Shown: in pieces, positions 18,662 to 26,377 of the stretch
Position numbering within the stretch: the stretch's first letter is position 1
How the letters are laid out: each line of letters starts with the position of its first letter
NCBI RefSeq assembly: GCF_018130165.1
Contig: NZ_JAFCLZ010000004.1
Location: forward strand, 62,001-126,000
Source of the DNA: Bradyrhizobium sp. JYMT SZCCT0180
GTDB taxonomy: Bacteria; Pseudomonadota; Alphaproteobacteria; Rhizobiales; Xanthobacteraceae
Direction of reading: 5' to 3'
DNA length: 64,000 bases
Translations under genes and position numbers: made by a program
Notes under the pieces: generated by a model
Databases searched by the model: none
What the model was told of the DNA's origin: nothing
Seen by the model: only the letters and a program-made list of their open reading frames with translations

Positions 18662-19609
18662 ATGACCCGTCTTCAGGACGTCTATCCCGACAACAAGATC
18701 ATTCTGCGCGAAGTGGGCCTGCGCGACGGGCTGCAGCTGGTGAAGAAGTTTCCGTCCACTGCCGCCAAGCAGCGCTGGATCCGCGACGAATATGCCGCTG
18801 GCGTGCGCCATTTCGAGGTCGGCTCGTTCCTGCCCGCGAAAACCTTTCCGCAATTCACCGATGTGCGCGACATTATCGCGACCATCGCGTCGCTGCCGGG
18901 CGCCTATGGCATCGCGCTGACGCTGAACGAGCGCGGCGTCAACGAGGCGCTGGCATCAGGCGTGGCTGAAGTCGCCACCGTGGTCTCGGCGACCGAAGAA
19001 CACAGCCAGGCCAATGCCAATCGCAGCAGAGAATCCGCGATCGCCAACGTCAAGCGGCTTTGTGAATTGCGCGACGCCACTGCGCATAAGCCTGTCGTGA
19101 ATGCTGCGATCTCGATGGCGCTGGGCTGTTCGATCGTCGGTGCCGTCGATCCGAAGGAAGTGATCAGGATTGCAGAAAAGCTGTTCGAGGCCGGTGTCGA
19201 CATGGTCGCGGTCGCCGATACGGTCGGCTATGCCGGGCCGAGGCAGGTCGGCGAACTAACGGCGGCCGTGGTGAAGATCGCGGGATCAAAACCCGTCTGC
19301 ATTCATCTGCACGATACCCGCGGCATGGGCATCGCCAACGCCTCGGCAGCGCTCGATGCCGGCGCGCGGGTGCTCGACGGATCGCTGGGGGGCCTCGGCG
19401 GCTGCCCGTTCGCACCGGGCGCGACCGGCAATGTCGTGTTCGAGGATCTCGTGTTCCTGTGCGAGAGCAAGGGTTTTGCCACCGGCATCGATATCGAAAA
19501 ACTGGTCGCGGTGCGCGGAATCCTGAAATCGGAAATGCCGGACGAGCAGCTCTATGGCGGCATGGCGCGTGCTGGATTGCCGTGCGGAACGGCGGCCAAG
19601 GCGGCGTGA
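18662..19609 (+). CDS. Hydroxymethylglutaryl-CoA lyase family protein
   Basis: This 315-residue TIM-barrel lyase of the DRE-TIM superfamily cleaves 3-hydroxy-3-methylglutaryl-CoA or a close homologue into acetyl-CoA and a keto acid. It has ILREVGLRDGLQLVKKFPS with the metal-binding RDG segment. ALGCSIVGAVDPKEVIRI, HLHDTRGMGIANASAALDAG (metal His-X-His and Asp) and the active-site Cys signature LGGLGGCPFAPGATGN follow. It lies 7 bp after the CoA transferase gene, sharing its transcript. The partner suggests the pair activates and then splits a free acid such as 3-hydroxy-3-methylglutarate. Related lyases act on citramalyl-CoA-like substrates, so the specificity is open. Confidence 0.9.
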   Translation: MTRLQDVYPDNKIILREVGLRDGLQLVKKFPSTAAKQRWIRDEYAAGVRHFEVGSFLPAKTFPQFTDVRDIIATIASLPGAYGIALTLNERGVNEALASGVAEVATVVSATEEHSQANANRSRESAIANVKRLCELRDATAHKPVVNAAISMALGCSIVGAVDPKEVIRIAEKLFEAGVDMVAVADTVGYAGPRQVGELTAAVVKIAGSKPVCIHLHDTRGMGIANASAALDAGARVLDGSLGGLGGCPFAPGATGNVVFEDLVFLCESKGFATGIDIEKLVAVRGILKSEMPDEQLYGGMARAGLPCGTAAKAA

Positions 19610-19619
19610 CTTAGAACTT

Positions 19620-19707
19620 GTAGGGTGGGCAAAGGCGCGCTTGCGCCGTGCCCACCATCTAGTGCCGCGCTCTGAATGGTGGGCACGCTTTGCTTTGCCC
19701 ACCCTAC
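19620..19707. repeat. Palindromic intergenic repeat
   Basis: GTAGGGTGGGCAAAG at 19620 is the inverse of CTTTGCCCACCCTAC at 19693-19707. Inner arms GGCGCGCTTGCGCC and GTGCCCACCA/TGGTGGGCAC complete a long nested dyad. It lies between the convergent lyase and nikR genes and could act as a two-way terminator. Confidence 0.85.
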
Positions 19708-19718
19708 GGTCCTCACTC

Positions 19719-20168
19719 CTAGTCGTGCTTGTGGGCGTGCTTACGCGCCTTCGGCTTCTTGTCCGCCGCTGCTGTCGGGATCATCACCACGCGGCCGTAG
19801 CGTACGCCGCGCTCGGCGATGATGTGGTCGGCGAAATGCCGGACCTCGCCGGAGGCGCCCTTCAGGGCCGTCACCTCCATGCAGCTGTCGTCGTCGAGAT
19901 GGACGTGCAGCGTCGCCAGCGACAGATCGTGATGGCCGTGGAAATTCTGCACCAGCCGTTTCGAGAGGTCGCGCGCGGCGTGGTCGTAGACATAAACCAG
20001 CGCGGCGACGCATTGCCCTGACGGCGCGGCGTCCTCGGCGCTTTGCTGCAGGCCTGATCGGGCGAGGTCGCGGATGATCTCGGAGCGGTTCTGGTAGCCG
20101 CGCGCTTCGGCTGCGGCGTCGATCTCGGCGAGCAGATCGTCTTCGATCGTGATGGTGATCCGTTGCAT
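19719..20168 (-). CDS. nikR: Nickel-responsive transcriptional regulator NikR
   Basis: This 149-residue ribbon-helix-helix regulator binds Ni(II) and represses its targets. The DNA-binding part is MQRITITIEDDLLAEIDAAA and RGYQNRSEIIRDLARSGL (residues 1-45). The ACT-like metal domain has HGHHDLSLATLHVHLDDDSC, containing the His, His-X-His and Cys positions that form the high-affinity square-planar nickel site, and then HFADHIIAERGVRYGRV. A His/Lys-rich tail (KKPKARKHAHKHD) is an extra metal-binding feature. It is divergent from the TonB receptor gene. A perfect NikR operator lies 23 bp upstream of its start, so it probably represses itself and the receptor. Confidence 0.95.
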   Translation of the reverse strand: MQRITITIEDDLLAEIDAAAEARGYQNRSEIIRDLARSGLQQSAEDAAPSGQCVAALVYVYDHAARDLSKRLVQNFHGHHDLSLATLHVHLDDDSCMEVTALKGASGEVRHFADHIIAERGVRYGRVVMIPTAAADKKPKARKHAHKHD

Positions 20169-20190
20169 CTGGGATTCCGTGGTTTCGGCA

Positions 20191-20218
20191 GTATGATATT
20201 CTTATTGTATCGTCATAC
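20191..20218. promoter_or_regulatory. NikR operator
   Basis: GTATGA at 20191-20196 and TCATAC at 20213-20218 are separated by exactly 16 bases. This is the established NikR recognition pattern GTATGA-N16-TCATAC with no mismatch. It lies in the 132-bp gap between the divergent nikR and TonB receptor genes, close to the nikR start and 83 bp before the receptor start. Confidence 0.92.
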
Positions 20219-20300
20219 CGGGCTTGCTAGCGTGAGGGGCCGGGTTAGGTGTAGCGCAGTCGTTCTCGGACTGTAGCAGTTATCATGCGGGGGCAAGGCG

Positions 20301-22499
20301 GTGCGTAGAGTCTTGTTGCGGGTATTTTCCGCTACGGCTTCTTCTGCTGTCCTGATGCTCCCGGCCGAGGCACAAGAGCGGGCGGCTCAACCTGGCCAGC
20401 TCCCGCCTGTCACCATCACCGCATCAGACCCGACGCCCAAGCGGGCCGCCCGGTCAAAACCGTCGCAAAATCGTGGCGCGCGGAACAGAACGGCCATCAA
20501 CTCGAACCAGCCGGCAATTGCGGGCGCCAGCGGCGTGGCGCCTGATACGTCATCCGATGGCGTTGCTGCCTTGCAGCCCACCGCCGCCAGCGCCGTGCGC
20601 ATCAGCGGCGCGGAAGTGAATGCCGTTCCGTTTCTGCGGCCCGGGGAGGCGCTGGAGGCCGTGCCCGGGCTGATTATCACCCAGCATTCCGGAGAGGGCA
20701 AAGCCAACCAGTATTTTCTGCGCGGCTTCAACCTTGACCACGGAACTGATCTGTCCATCAAGGTAGACGGCATGCCCGTCAACATGCCGACGCATGGCCA
20801 CGGACAAGGCTACGCCGATATCAACTTTCTGATCCCTGAGCTGATCCAGTCGCTGAATGTCCGCAAGGGTCCGTATTTTGCCGATGTCGGCGACTTCAGC
20901 TCCGCCGGGTCGGTCGAAATCGACTACCTCACCAGACTGCCGAAAAATCTGGCGGAGCTCACCGTTGGCAGCTTCGGATATCGGCGCGGGGTGGCCGCCG
21001 GTTCAGTCACGGTCGGTGCGGGCACGCTGCTCTCCGCCATCGAAGGGGTCAAGTACAACGGTCCATGGGACGTGCCGGACGATGTGCGCAAGATCAACGG
21101 CGTCATGCGCTACAGCCAGGGTACCGCGACCGACGGATTGACGCTGACGGCCATGGCCTATTCCAACGCCTGGAATTCGACCGACCAGGTCGCGCAGCGC
21201 GCCATCGACCAGGGCGTGATCGGCCGCTTCGGTACGCTCGATCCGACCGACGGCGGCGTGGCCAGCCGCTTCAGCCTGTCCGGCAATTTTGCGCATTCGA
21301 GCGAATACGGGCAGAGCAAGATCAATGCCTATGTCGTCCGATCCAACCTGCAGCTCTACAACAACTTCACCTATTTCCTCGACGACCCCGTCAATGGCGA
21401 CCAGTTCAACCAGCTCGACAGCCGCACCCTCGGCGGCTTCGATGCACGGCACGCCTTCGATTGGCGCCTCGGCGGGCTAGAGACCCAAACGCGCGTCGGT
21501 CTGCAAAGCCGTTATGACGATATCCATGTCGGCCTGTTCAAGACGCAGCAGCGAGGCTGGCTTTCAACCGTGCGCGAGGACCGCGTAAGGGAAGGCAATG
21601 TCGGCGTCTGGATGGACAGCACCACGCGCTGGACAGACTGGCTGCGTACCACTGTCGGCATTCGCGAGGATGTCTTTGCCGGCAGCGTTCGGAGCGACAC
21701 GCCTGAAAACTCCGGCAATGCGCAGGCTTCGATGGCGAGCCCGAAGGCCGGCATCGTGCTTGGGCCCTGGTACAAGACGGAGTTTTTCGGCAATGCCGGC
21801 TACGGCCTGCACTCCAACGACATCCGTGGTGCGACGATCACGGTCGATCCGGTCGACAAGGTAACGCCGCAGGATCGCGTGCCGCTGCTGGTGCGGTCGA
21901 AAGGCGCCGAACTCGGAATCCGTACCAAGGCGGTCGAAGGCCTCACAAGTTCGGTCGCGGTCTTCATGCTCGACTTCGATTCCGAGTTGCTGTTCGTCGG
22001 CGATGCCGGCACCACCGAGGCCAGCCGGCCGAGCCGCCGGGTCGGCGTGGAGTGGACCAACAAGTACAAGCCGGTGCCCTGGCTGACGTTCGATCTGGAT
22101 GTTGCGTATACACGCGCCCGCTTTACCGACTTCGATGCCGCGGGCGATCGCATCCCCGGTGCACCGGCCTGGATTGCGAGTGGCGCCGTCACCTTCGGCC
22201 ATGAGACGGGCTGGTTCGGCGCGCTGAAGGGACGCTATTTCGGACCGCGTCCGCTGATCGAGGACGACAGCGTGCGTTCGCTGTCATCCCTGATCTTCAA
22301 TGCGCGGGCGGGCTACCGATTCGACAGCGGCATACGCCTGCAGCTCGACGTGCTCAATCTGTTCAACGCGAAGACCAACCAGATTGAGTATTATTATCTG
22401 TCGCGGTTGCCGGGCGAGCCGATCGACGGTGTTGCGGACCGCCATGTGCATCCGGCAGAGCCGCTGGCGGTGCGACTGACGTTGGCGGGGAGATTCTAG
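20301..22499 (+). CDS. TonB-dependent outer-membrane receptor, probably for nickel
   Basis: This 732-residue outer-membrane protein starts with a signal peptide (residues 1-25, ending near PAEAQE) and a Pro/Arg/Asn-rich linker. The plug domain is about residues 95-215. It contains FLRPGEALEAVPGLIITQHS, YFLRGFNLDHGTDLSIKVDG and a His-bearing loop PTHGHGQGYADINFLIPELI, and the beta barrel runs from there to the terminal LTLAGRF with a C-terminal aromatic. The GTG start at 20301 follows GGGGGCAAGGCG. The divergent neighbour is nikR and a perfect NikR site lies between, so nickel or a nickel chelate is the likely substrate. No TonB, ExbB or ExbD gene is in the window, and energisation must come from elsewhere. 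Substrate is inferred from context. Confidence 0.9.
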   Translation: MRRVLLRVFSATASSAVLMLPAEAQERAAQPGQLPPVTITASDPTPKRAARSKPSQNRGARNRTAINSNQPAIAGASGVAPDTSSDGVAALQPTAASAVRISGAEVNAVPFLRPGEALEAVPGLIITQHSGEGKANQYFLRGFNLDHGTDLSIKVDGMPVNMPTHGHGQGYADINFLIPELIQSLNVRKGPYFADVGDFSSAGSVEIDYLTRLPKNLAELTVGSFGYRRGVAAGSVTVGAGTLLSAIEGVKYNGPWDVPDDVRKINGVMRYSQGTATDGLTLTAMAYSNAWNSTDQVAQRAIDQGVIGRFGTLDPTDGGVASRFSLSGNFAHSSEYGQSKINAYVVRSNLQLYNNFTYFLDDPVNGDQFNQLDSRTLGGFDARHAFDWRLGGLETQTRVGLQSRYDDIHVGLFKTQQRGWLSTVREDRVREGNVGVWMDSTTRWTDWLRTTVGIREDVFAGSVRSDTPENSGNAQASMASPKAGIVLGPWYKTEFFGNAGYGLHSNDIRGATITVDPVDKVTPQDRVPLLVRSKGAELGIRTKAVEGLTSSVAVFMLDFDSELLFVGDAGTTEASRPSRRVGVEWTNKYKPVPWLTFDLDVAYTRARFTDFDAAGDRIPGAPAWIASGAVTFGHETGWFGALKGRYFGPRPLIEDDSVRSLSSLIFNARAGYRFDSGIRLQLDVLNLFNAKTNQIEYYYLSRLPGEPIDGVADRHVHPAEPLAVRLTLAGRF

Positions 22500-22520
22500 C
22501 GCATTCCGATGCCGCCAATC

Positions 22521-22640
22521 GGGCCTCGTGGTTCGAGACGCGCGGCTTTGCCGCGCTCCTCACCATGAGGGTCTAAGACGTCATCCTGAGCAAGTAGACC
22601 TCATCCTGAGGAGCCGCAAAGCGGCGTCTCGAAGGATGAA
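22521..22640. repeat. Palindromic intergenic repeats (two modules)
   Basis: GGGCCTCGTGGTTCGAGACGCGCGG...CACCATGAGGGTC at 22521-22573 and CTCATCCTGAGGAGCCGCAAAGCGGCGTCTCGAAGGATGA at 22600-22640 are of the same types as at 16383-16506 and 38181-38283. They separate the TonB receptor gene from the convergent YiiX-like gene. Confidence 0.85.
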
Positions 22641-22664
22641 GCCAACTGGAATATGCGTTAGAAC

Positions 22665-23657
22665 TTACGCCGCCTCGAATGCCTTGCCGCGCCGTCGGGC
22701 GCGGCGTTCCGGCGAGCGGACCTGGACGTACTCCACGGCGAGGTAATGCTCCGACACGGTCACGCGTTCGACCATGGTCGCTACCGCGACCTCGATCACT
22801 TCTTCAGCCGAAACCGGAAGCGGCGCCGCTTCGTCAATCTCTTCAGGAACAAGCGACGGCGACCCGACTTCTGGAAACACACCGAATTCGCCCGCTACCT
22901 CCTGGAGCGGCTTCTGCTTGTCGGCCCAATGCAAGGCCAGATAGTCGAAGCCATGCACGATGGTGGGTTTGACGACTTCGAAATAGGGCGAGATATCGAA
23001 ATCGCGCGGCATGTAGAGCGACGAATCGCGAATGTGGAGAATTTCGCGCCGGGCCTTTCGCGAGGCGGCGCGCGTGATCTTGGGCAGGATCGGATATCGC
23101 ACGGCGTCGAACGCCTGCGCGATCAGCGCCGAGCAGATGATTTTGGTTGGATCGCCGGAACCGAACGCGATCAGGCGCCGCCGCCAGCGCTGCGGCACCG
23201 GCAGCGGGAACAGATATCGCGCCAGGTCGACGATGTTCTTGGTGTCGTAGCCGAAGCCGATCCGGTTGATGGCGTAGCGGCACACCGTGATGCGGTCCTC
23301 ATAGGACAGTCCGACCGGACGGCAGAGGCGGGTGTGATAGGGATAATATTTCGACAGCGGCGCCGAGGTCACGCCTTCGCCGATATTGGCCTCGATCAGG
23401 ACGTGCGGTTCGCCGTCCGGTTCCGTCGCGCCGTCGATCGGGCCGACATAGAGCGCGGCGTGCGACCAGGTCGATTGCGTGAGGTATTTGATGATGCCGG
23501 AAATGCGGTTGTTGCCTTCGACCAGCAGCACGTCGCCGGGCTCGATGACGCCGCGCAGATGCTCGGGGTCACTGGGCGTGAACGGTTCATAGCCCGGGAC
23601 TTCCTTCTGCAGGTAGCCCGCAATCAACTGGCCAATCGTATCGAGCATTACGCCCAT
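22665..23657 (-). CDS. YiiX/YaeF-like permuted NlpC/P60 (papain-fold) cysteine hydrolase
   Basis: This 330-residue protein has the permuted papain-like layout. GVIEPGDVLLVEGNNRISGI is followed by a His in STWSHAALYVGPIDG (about residue 84), and the Cys lies later in TKIICSALIAQAFDAV (about residue 174), which is the reverse of classic order. That is the YiiX/YebB-like (Orthopox G6R) arrangement. No signal peptide is obvious, although the first residues MGVMLDTIGQLIAGYL are amphipathic. The C-terminal 60 residues are an acidic, low-complexity stretch. The family includes lipid-modifying and peptide-bond-cleaving enzymes of unknown substrate. It is divergent from the FAD oxidase gene and not in an operon. 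Confidence 0.85.
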   Translation of the reverse strand: MGVMLDTIGQLIAGYLQKEVPGYEPFTPSDPEHLRGVIEPGDVLLVEGNNRISGIIKYLTQSTWSHAALYVGPIDGATEPDGEPHVLIEANIGEGVTSAPLSKYYPYHTRLCRPVGLSYEDRITVCRYAINRIGFGYDTKNIVDLARYLFPLPVPQRWRRRLIAFGSGDPTKIICSALIAQAFDAVRYPILPKITRAASRKARREILHIRDSSLYMPRDFDISPYFEVVKPTIVHGFDYLALHWADKQKPLQEVAGEFGVFPEVGSPSLVPEEIDEAAPLPVSAEEVIEVAVATMVERVTVSEHYLAVEYVQVRSPERRARRRGKAFEAA

Positions 23658-23842
23658 GAAATCCCCCCGCGGTTCTTTGACCGCTTTTATGTTCCATTAG
23701 CATGGTCGCAAGCCGTTTCAATTTAGTTCATGCGTGAAGCCGGTCAATCATGATTGATTTACCATGAGTGTTGCTGCGCACGGTGAGATGCGGCAGAGTT
23801 CGCTAGCTGTTCTCTTTGCTTCAAGGCCCCGGAAACCATGAC

Positions 23843-25261
23843 ATGACAATGACTCGCCGCGATTTCCTCTCGGCGTCCGCTGGCCTGGCGGCGATGCCGG
23901 TTTTCGGTGGGCGGGCAGGGGCCGCGCCGCTGCCCCGCGAGGCTGACATTGTCGTGATCGGCGCCGGCGCCGCCGGCATTGCTGCGGCGCGGCGGATCAT
24001 GGCAGCGAACCGCAAGGTGATCGTGGTGGAAGCGGCGGGCCAGATCGGCGGGCGCTGCCAGACCGACACCACCACCTTCGAGGTGCCGTACGATCGCGGC
24101 GCACGCTGGATGCACAATCCCGAAACCAACCCGATGATCAAGCTGGCGCGATCCGCCGGGCTCGAGATCATCACCGCGCCGTCGGGCCAGAAAATCCGTA
24201 TCGGCCGCCGCAACGCCCGCGCCGGCGAGACCGAGGAGTTTCTTGCAGCTTTGGTGCGCGCCAACCGCGCCATCGACGAGGCTTCGCGCCGGCTCGACGT
24301 CTCCTGCGCCTCGGCGCTGCCGAAGGACCTCGGCGACTGGGCCGGCACCGCCGAATTCGTGCTCGGCGCCAATTTCGCCGGCAAGGACCTGAAGGATATC
24401 TCCGTTGTCGACAAGGTCCGCGCGCAGGATCGCAACACCGCGATCGCCTGCCGTCAGGGGCTCGGTACGCTGATCACGAAACTCGGCGAGCAGGTGCCGT
24501 TGGCGCTGTCGACGCCCGCGAACCGAATTTCCTGGGGCAGCCGCGACGTTGCGGTGGAAACGCCGTCCGGCAAGATCGTCGCGCGCGCCGCCGTCGTGAC
24601 GGTCTCGAGCAACGTGCTGGCGGCGGGCAACATCAAATTCACGCCCGACATCCCCAAACGCACGCTGGATGCCGCCGCCAAACTGAGCCTCGGCAGCTAT
24701 GACCGCATCGCGCTGCAAATGCCGGGCAATCCGCTGGGGCTCGCCCGCGACGACATCATCATCGAGCAGAGCAACTCGACGCGCACCGCCTTGCTGTACG
24801 CCAATATGGGGTCATCTTCGCTGTGTTCGATCGACGTCGCAGGCTCGTTCGGCCGCGATCTCTCCGCGCAGGGCGAGAAGGCCATGATCGCGTTTGCGGT
24901 GGAGTGGTTGACCAAGCTGTACGGCAGCGAGATTGCGGCGGCGGTGAAGAAGTCGAGTGCGACGCGCTGGAACGCCGCGCCATTCGCGCTCGGCGCGATG
25001 TCCGCGGCCGGGCCGGGCGCGCAGGCGTCGCGAAAGGTTCTGACCGAGCCGTTCGGCTGCATGTACCTGGCCGGCGAAGCCACGCATGAGACCTTGTGGG
25101 GCACGATCGACGGAGCCTGGGAAAGCGGCGAGCGCGCCGCCGAAGCGGCGTTGCGCAGGATCGGCGCGTTGAGAGATCCCGAACCGGCGGCGCCGCCACC
25201 GAAGCAGCGGCGCCGCGCCCCGGAGCCGAAAGCGGCAATGCCATCCTCGCAGTTCAACTGA
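23843..25261 (+). CDS. Tat-exported flavin amine oxidase family protein
   Basis: This 472-residue FAD oxidoreductase begins MTMTRRDFLSASAGLAAMP, a twin-arginine signal with likely cleavage after AGAA, so it is probably periplasmic. The dinucleotide-binding fold is DIVVIGAGAAGIAAARRIMA, continued by VVEAAGQIGGRCQTDT (the GG doublet of amine oxidases). The C-terminal FAD motif is YLAGEATHETLWGTIDGAWE. The middle has AACRQGLGTL-like and KFTPDIPKRTLDAA substrate-domain blocks. I chose the ATG at 23843 over an earlier frame start at 23816 because it gives the Tat motif. It overlaps the next gene by one base (TGATG), so the two are translationally coupled. Substrate is unknown. Confidence 0.87.
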   Translation: MTMTRRDFLSASAGLAAMPVFGGRAGAAPLPREADIVVIGAGAAGIAAARRIMAANRKVIVVEAAGQIGGRCQTDTTTFEVPYDRGARWMHNPETNPMIKLARSAGLEIITAPSGQKIRIGRRNARAGETEEFLAALVRANRAIDEASRRLDVSCASALPKDLGDWAGTAEFVLGANFAGKDLKDISVVDKVRAQDRNTAIACRQGLGTLITKLGEQVPLALSTPANRISWGSRDVAVETPSGKIVARAAVVTVSSNVLAAGNIKFTPDIPKRTLDAAAKLSLGSYDRIALQMPGNPLGLARDDIIIEQSNSTRTALLYANMGSSSLCSIDVAGSFGRDLSAQGEKAMIAFAVEWLTKLYGSEIAAAVKKSSATRWNAAPFALGAMSAAGPGAQASRKVLTEPFGCMYLAGEATHETLWGTIDGAWESGERAAEAALRRIGALRDPEPAAPPPKQRRRAPEPKAAMPSSQFN

Positions 25262-25941
25262 TGGCGCGACCGAAGGCGCTGATCTCCTGGTCGAGCGGCA
25301 AGGACAGCGCGTTTGCGCTGCACGAAGCGCGGCGCGCGGGCGAATTCGATGTGGTGGGCGCGCTGACCACCGTGACGGAGACGTTCGGCCGCGTTTCGAT
25401 CCACGGCGTGCGGCAGGAGATCCTGCAGGCGCAATGCGAAGCCGCAGGCCTGCCGCAACGGATCGTGCCGATCCCCTATCCTTGCCCGAACGAGATCTAT
25501 GAGGCCCGGATGGGCGAAGCGGTCGCGCAAGCGGTCGCCGACGGCGTCACGCATATGATCTTCGGCGACTTGTTCTTGCGCGATATCCGGGCCTATCGCG
25601 AAGCGAAACTCGCCGGCACCGGCATCACACCAATCTTTCCGCTCTGGGACCGGCCGACGCCCGAACTGGCGCGGGCGATGATGGAATGTGGTCTGGAAGC
25701 CTATCTTGCGACCGTCGACATGAAAAAGCTCGCGGCCGAATTCGCGGGCCGCAAATTCGATACGCAACTGTTGGCGGACCTGCCTGATAGCGTCGATCCT
25801 TGCGGCGAGAACGGCGAATTCCACACCTGCGTGGTGGCGGGACCGATGTTCTCGCATCGTCTTTCCGTCAGCACCGGTGAGCACGTCGAGCGCGACGGCT
25901 ACGCCTATTGCGATCTGGTGATCCAGACCGCGAACTCATAA
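25261..25941 (+). CDS. Dph6-related PP-loop ATP pyrophosphatase
   Basis: This 226-residue enzyme has the PP-loop motif ALISWSSGKDSAFALHEA at the N-terminus (SGGxDS type), which binds ATP and forms an adenylate. GALTTVTETFGRVSIHGVRQ, IFGDLFLRDIRAYRE and DPCGENGEFHTCVVAGPMF are conserved blocks of the diphthine-ammonia ligase (Dph6) group. In eukaryotes that protein amidates diphthine on EF2; bacteria lack diphthamide, so the acceptor here is unknown. The ATG at 25261 overlaps the TGA of the oxidase gene, which decides the start. An ArsR operator region follows after the stop. Its coupling to a secreted oxidase gives no clear clue to substrate. Confidence 0.88.
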   Translation: MARPKALISWSSGKDSAFALHEARRAGEFDVVGALTTVTETFGRVSIHGVRQEILQAQCEAAGLPQRIVPIPYPCPNEIYEARMGEAVAQAVADGVTHMIFGDLFLRDIRAYREAKLAGTGITPIFPLWDRPTPELARAMMECGLEAYLATVDMKKLAAEFAGRKFDTQLLADLPDSVDPCGENGEFHTCVVAGPMFSHRLSVSTGEHVERDGYAYCDLVIQTANS

Positions 25942-25958
25942 AGCTATGCTCACCATTA

Positions 25959-26026
25959 GTTAGCCGTATGGCTAACCGTTATTGACACGCCTCTGTGTCC
26001 CCACTATAGTTAGCTTTATGGCTAAC
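25959..26026 (+). promoter_or_regulatory. Twin palindromic operators flanking a consensus sigma-70 promoter, arsR-SRPBCC operon
   Basis: GTTAGCC-GTAT-GGCTAAC at 25959-25976 and the nearly identical GTTAGCTTTATGGCTAAC at 26009-26026 are exactly 50 bp apart. Between them, TTGACA (25982-25987) and TATAGT (26005-26010) are 17 bases apart, a near-ideal sigma-70 promoter. The second palindrome overlaps the -10 end and the ATG start at 26018. Transcription would begin at about 26016-26018, so the mRNA is expected to be leaderless or almost so. The ArsR-type regulator downstream is the obvious ligand of the palindromes. Confidence 0.85.
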
Positions 26027-26377
26027 CAATCAACGCAGCTCGACCACGTTTTCGGGGCCCTGTCCGACGCGACCCGTCGGGCGATCGTCATGCGACTATG
26101 TGATGGCGAGGCATCCGTCGGAGAGCTGGCGAAGCCGTTCGAAATGGCGCTGCCGAGCCTGATGAAACACATCCGCATTCTGGAGAGCAGCGGCCTCGTG
26201 ACGTCCGAGAAGACCGGTCGCGTCAGGATGTGCTCATTGCAGACGGAAGCTCTCGCAACGGTCGAGGTCTGGTTGGCGACCCAAAGAGAGATCTGGGAGC
26301 AACGACTGGATCGACTGGAAATGTACGTCGAGAAACTGAAGAAAAGGGAGAAGTCCAATGTCCGCAAACGCAAGTGA
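26018..26377 (+). CDS. ArsR-family transcriptional regulator (SRPBCC-associated)
   Basis: This 119-residue winged-helix repressor has MANQSTQLDHVFGALSDATR, then RAIVMRLCDGEASVGELAKP, EMALPSLMKHIRILESSGLV (recognition helix) and TSEKTGRVRMCSLQ (wing). It belongs to the ArsR subgroup that is paired with AHSA1/SRPBCC proteins. The metal-binding CxC motif of ArsR/SmtB is absent, so an organic ligand or other signal is more likely. I chose the ATG at 26018, inside the second operator palindrome, since an upstream start at 25982 would lie on the -35 box. It overlaps the SRPBCC gene by 20 bp, so the two are coupled and autoregulated. Confidence 0.92.
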   Translation: MANQSTQLDHVFGALSDATRRAIVMRLCDGEASVGELAKPFEMALPSLMKHIRILESSGLVTSEKTGRVRMCSLQTEALATVEVWLATQREIWEQRLDRLEMYVEKLKKREKSNVRKRK

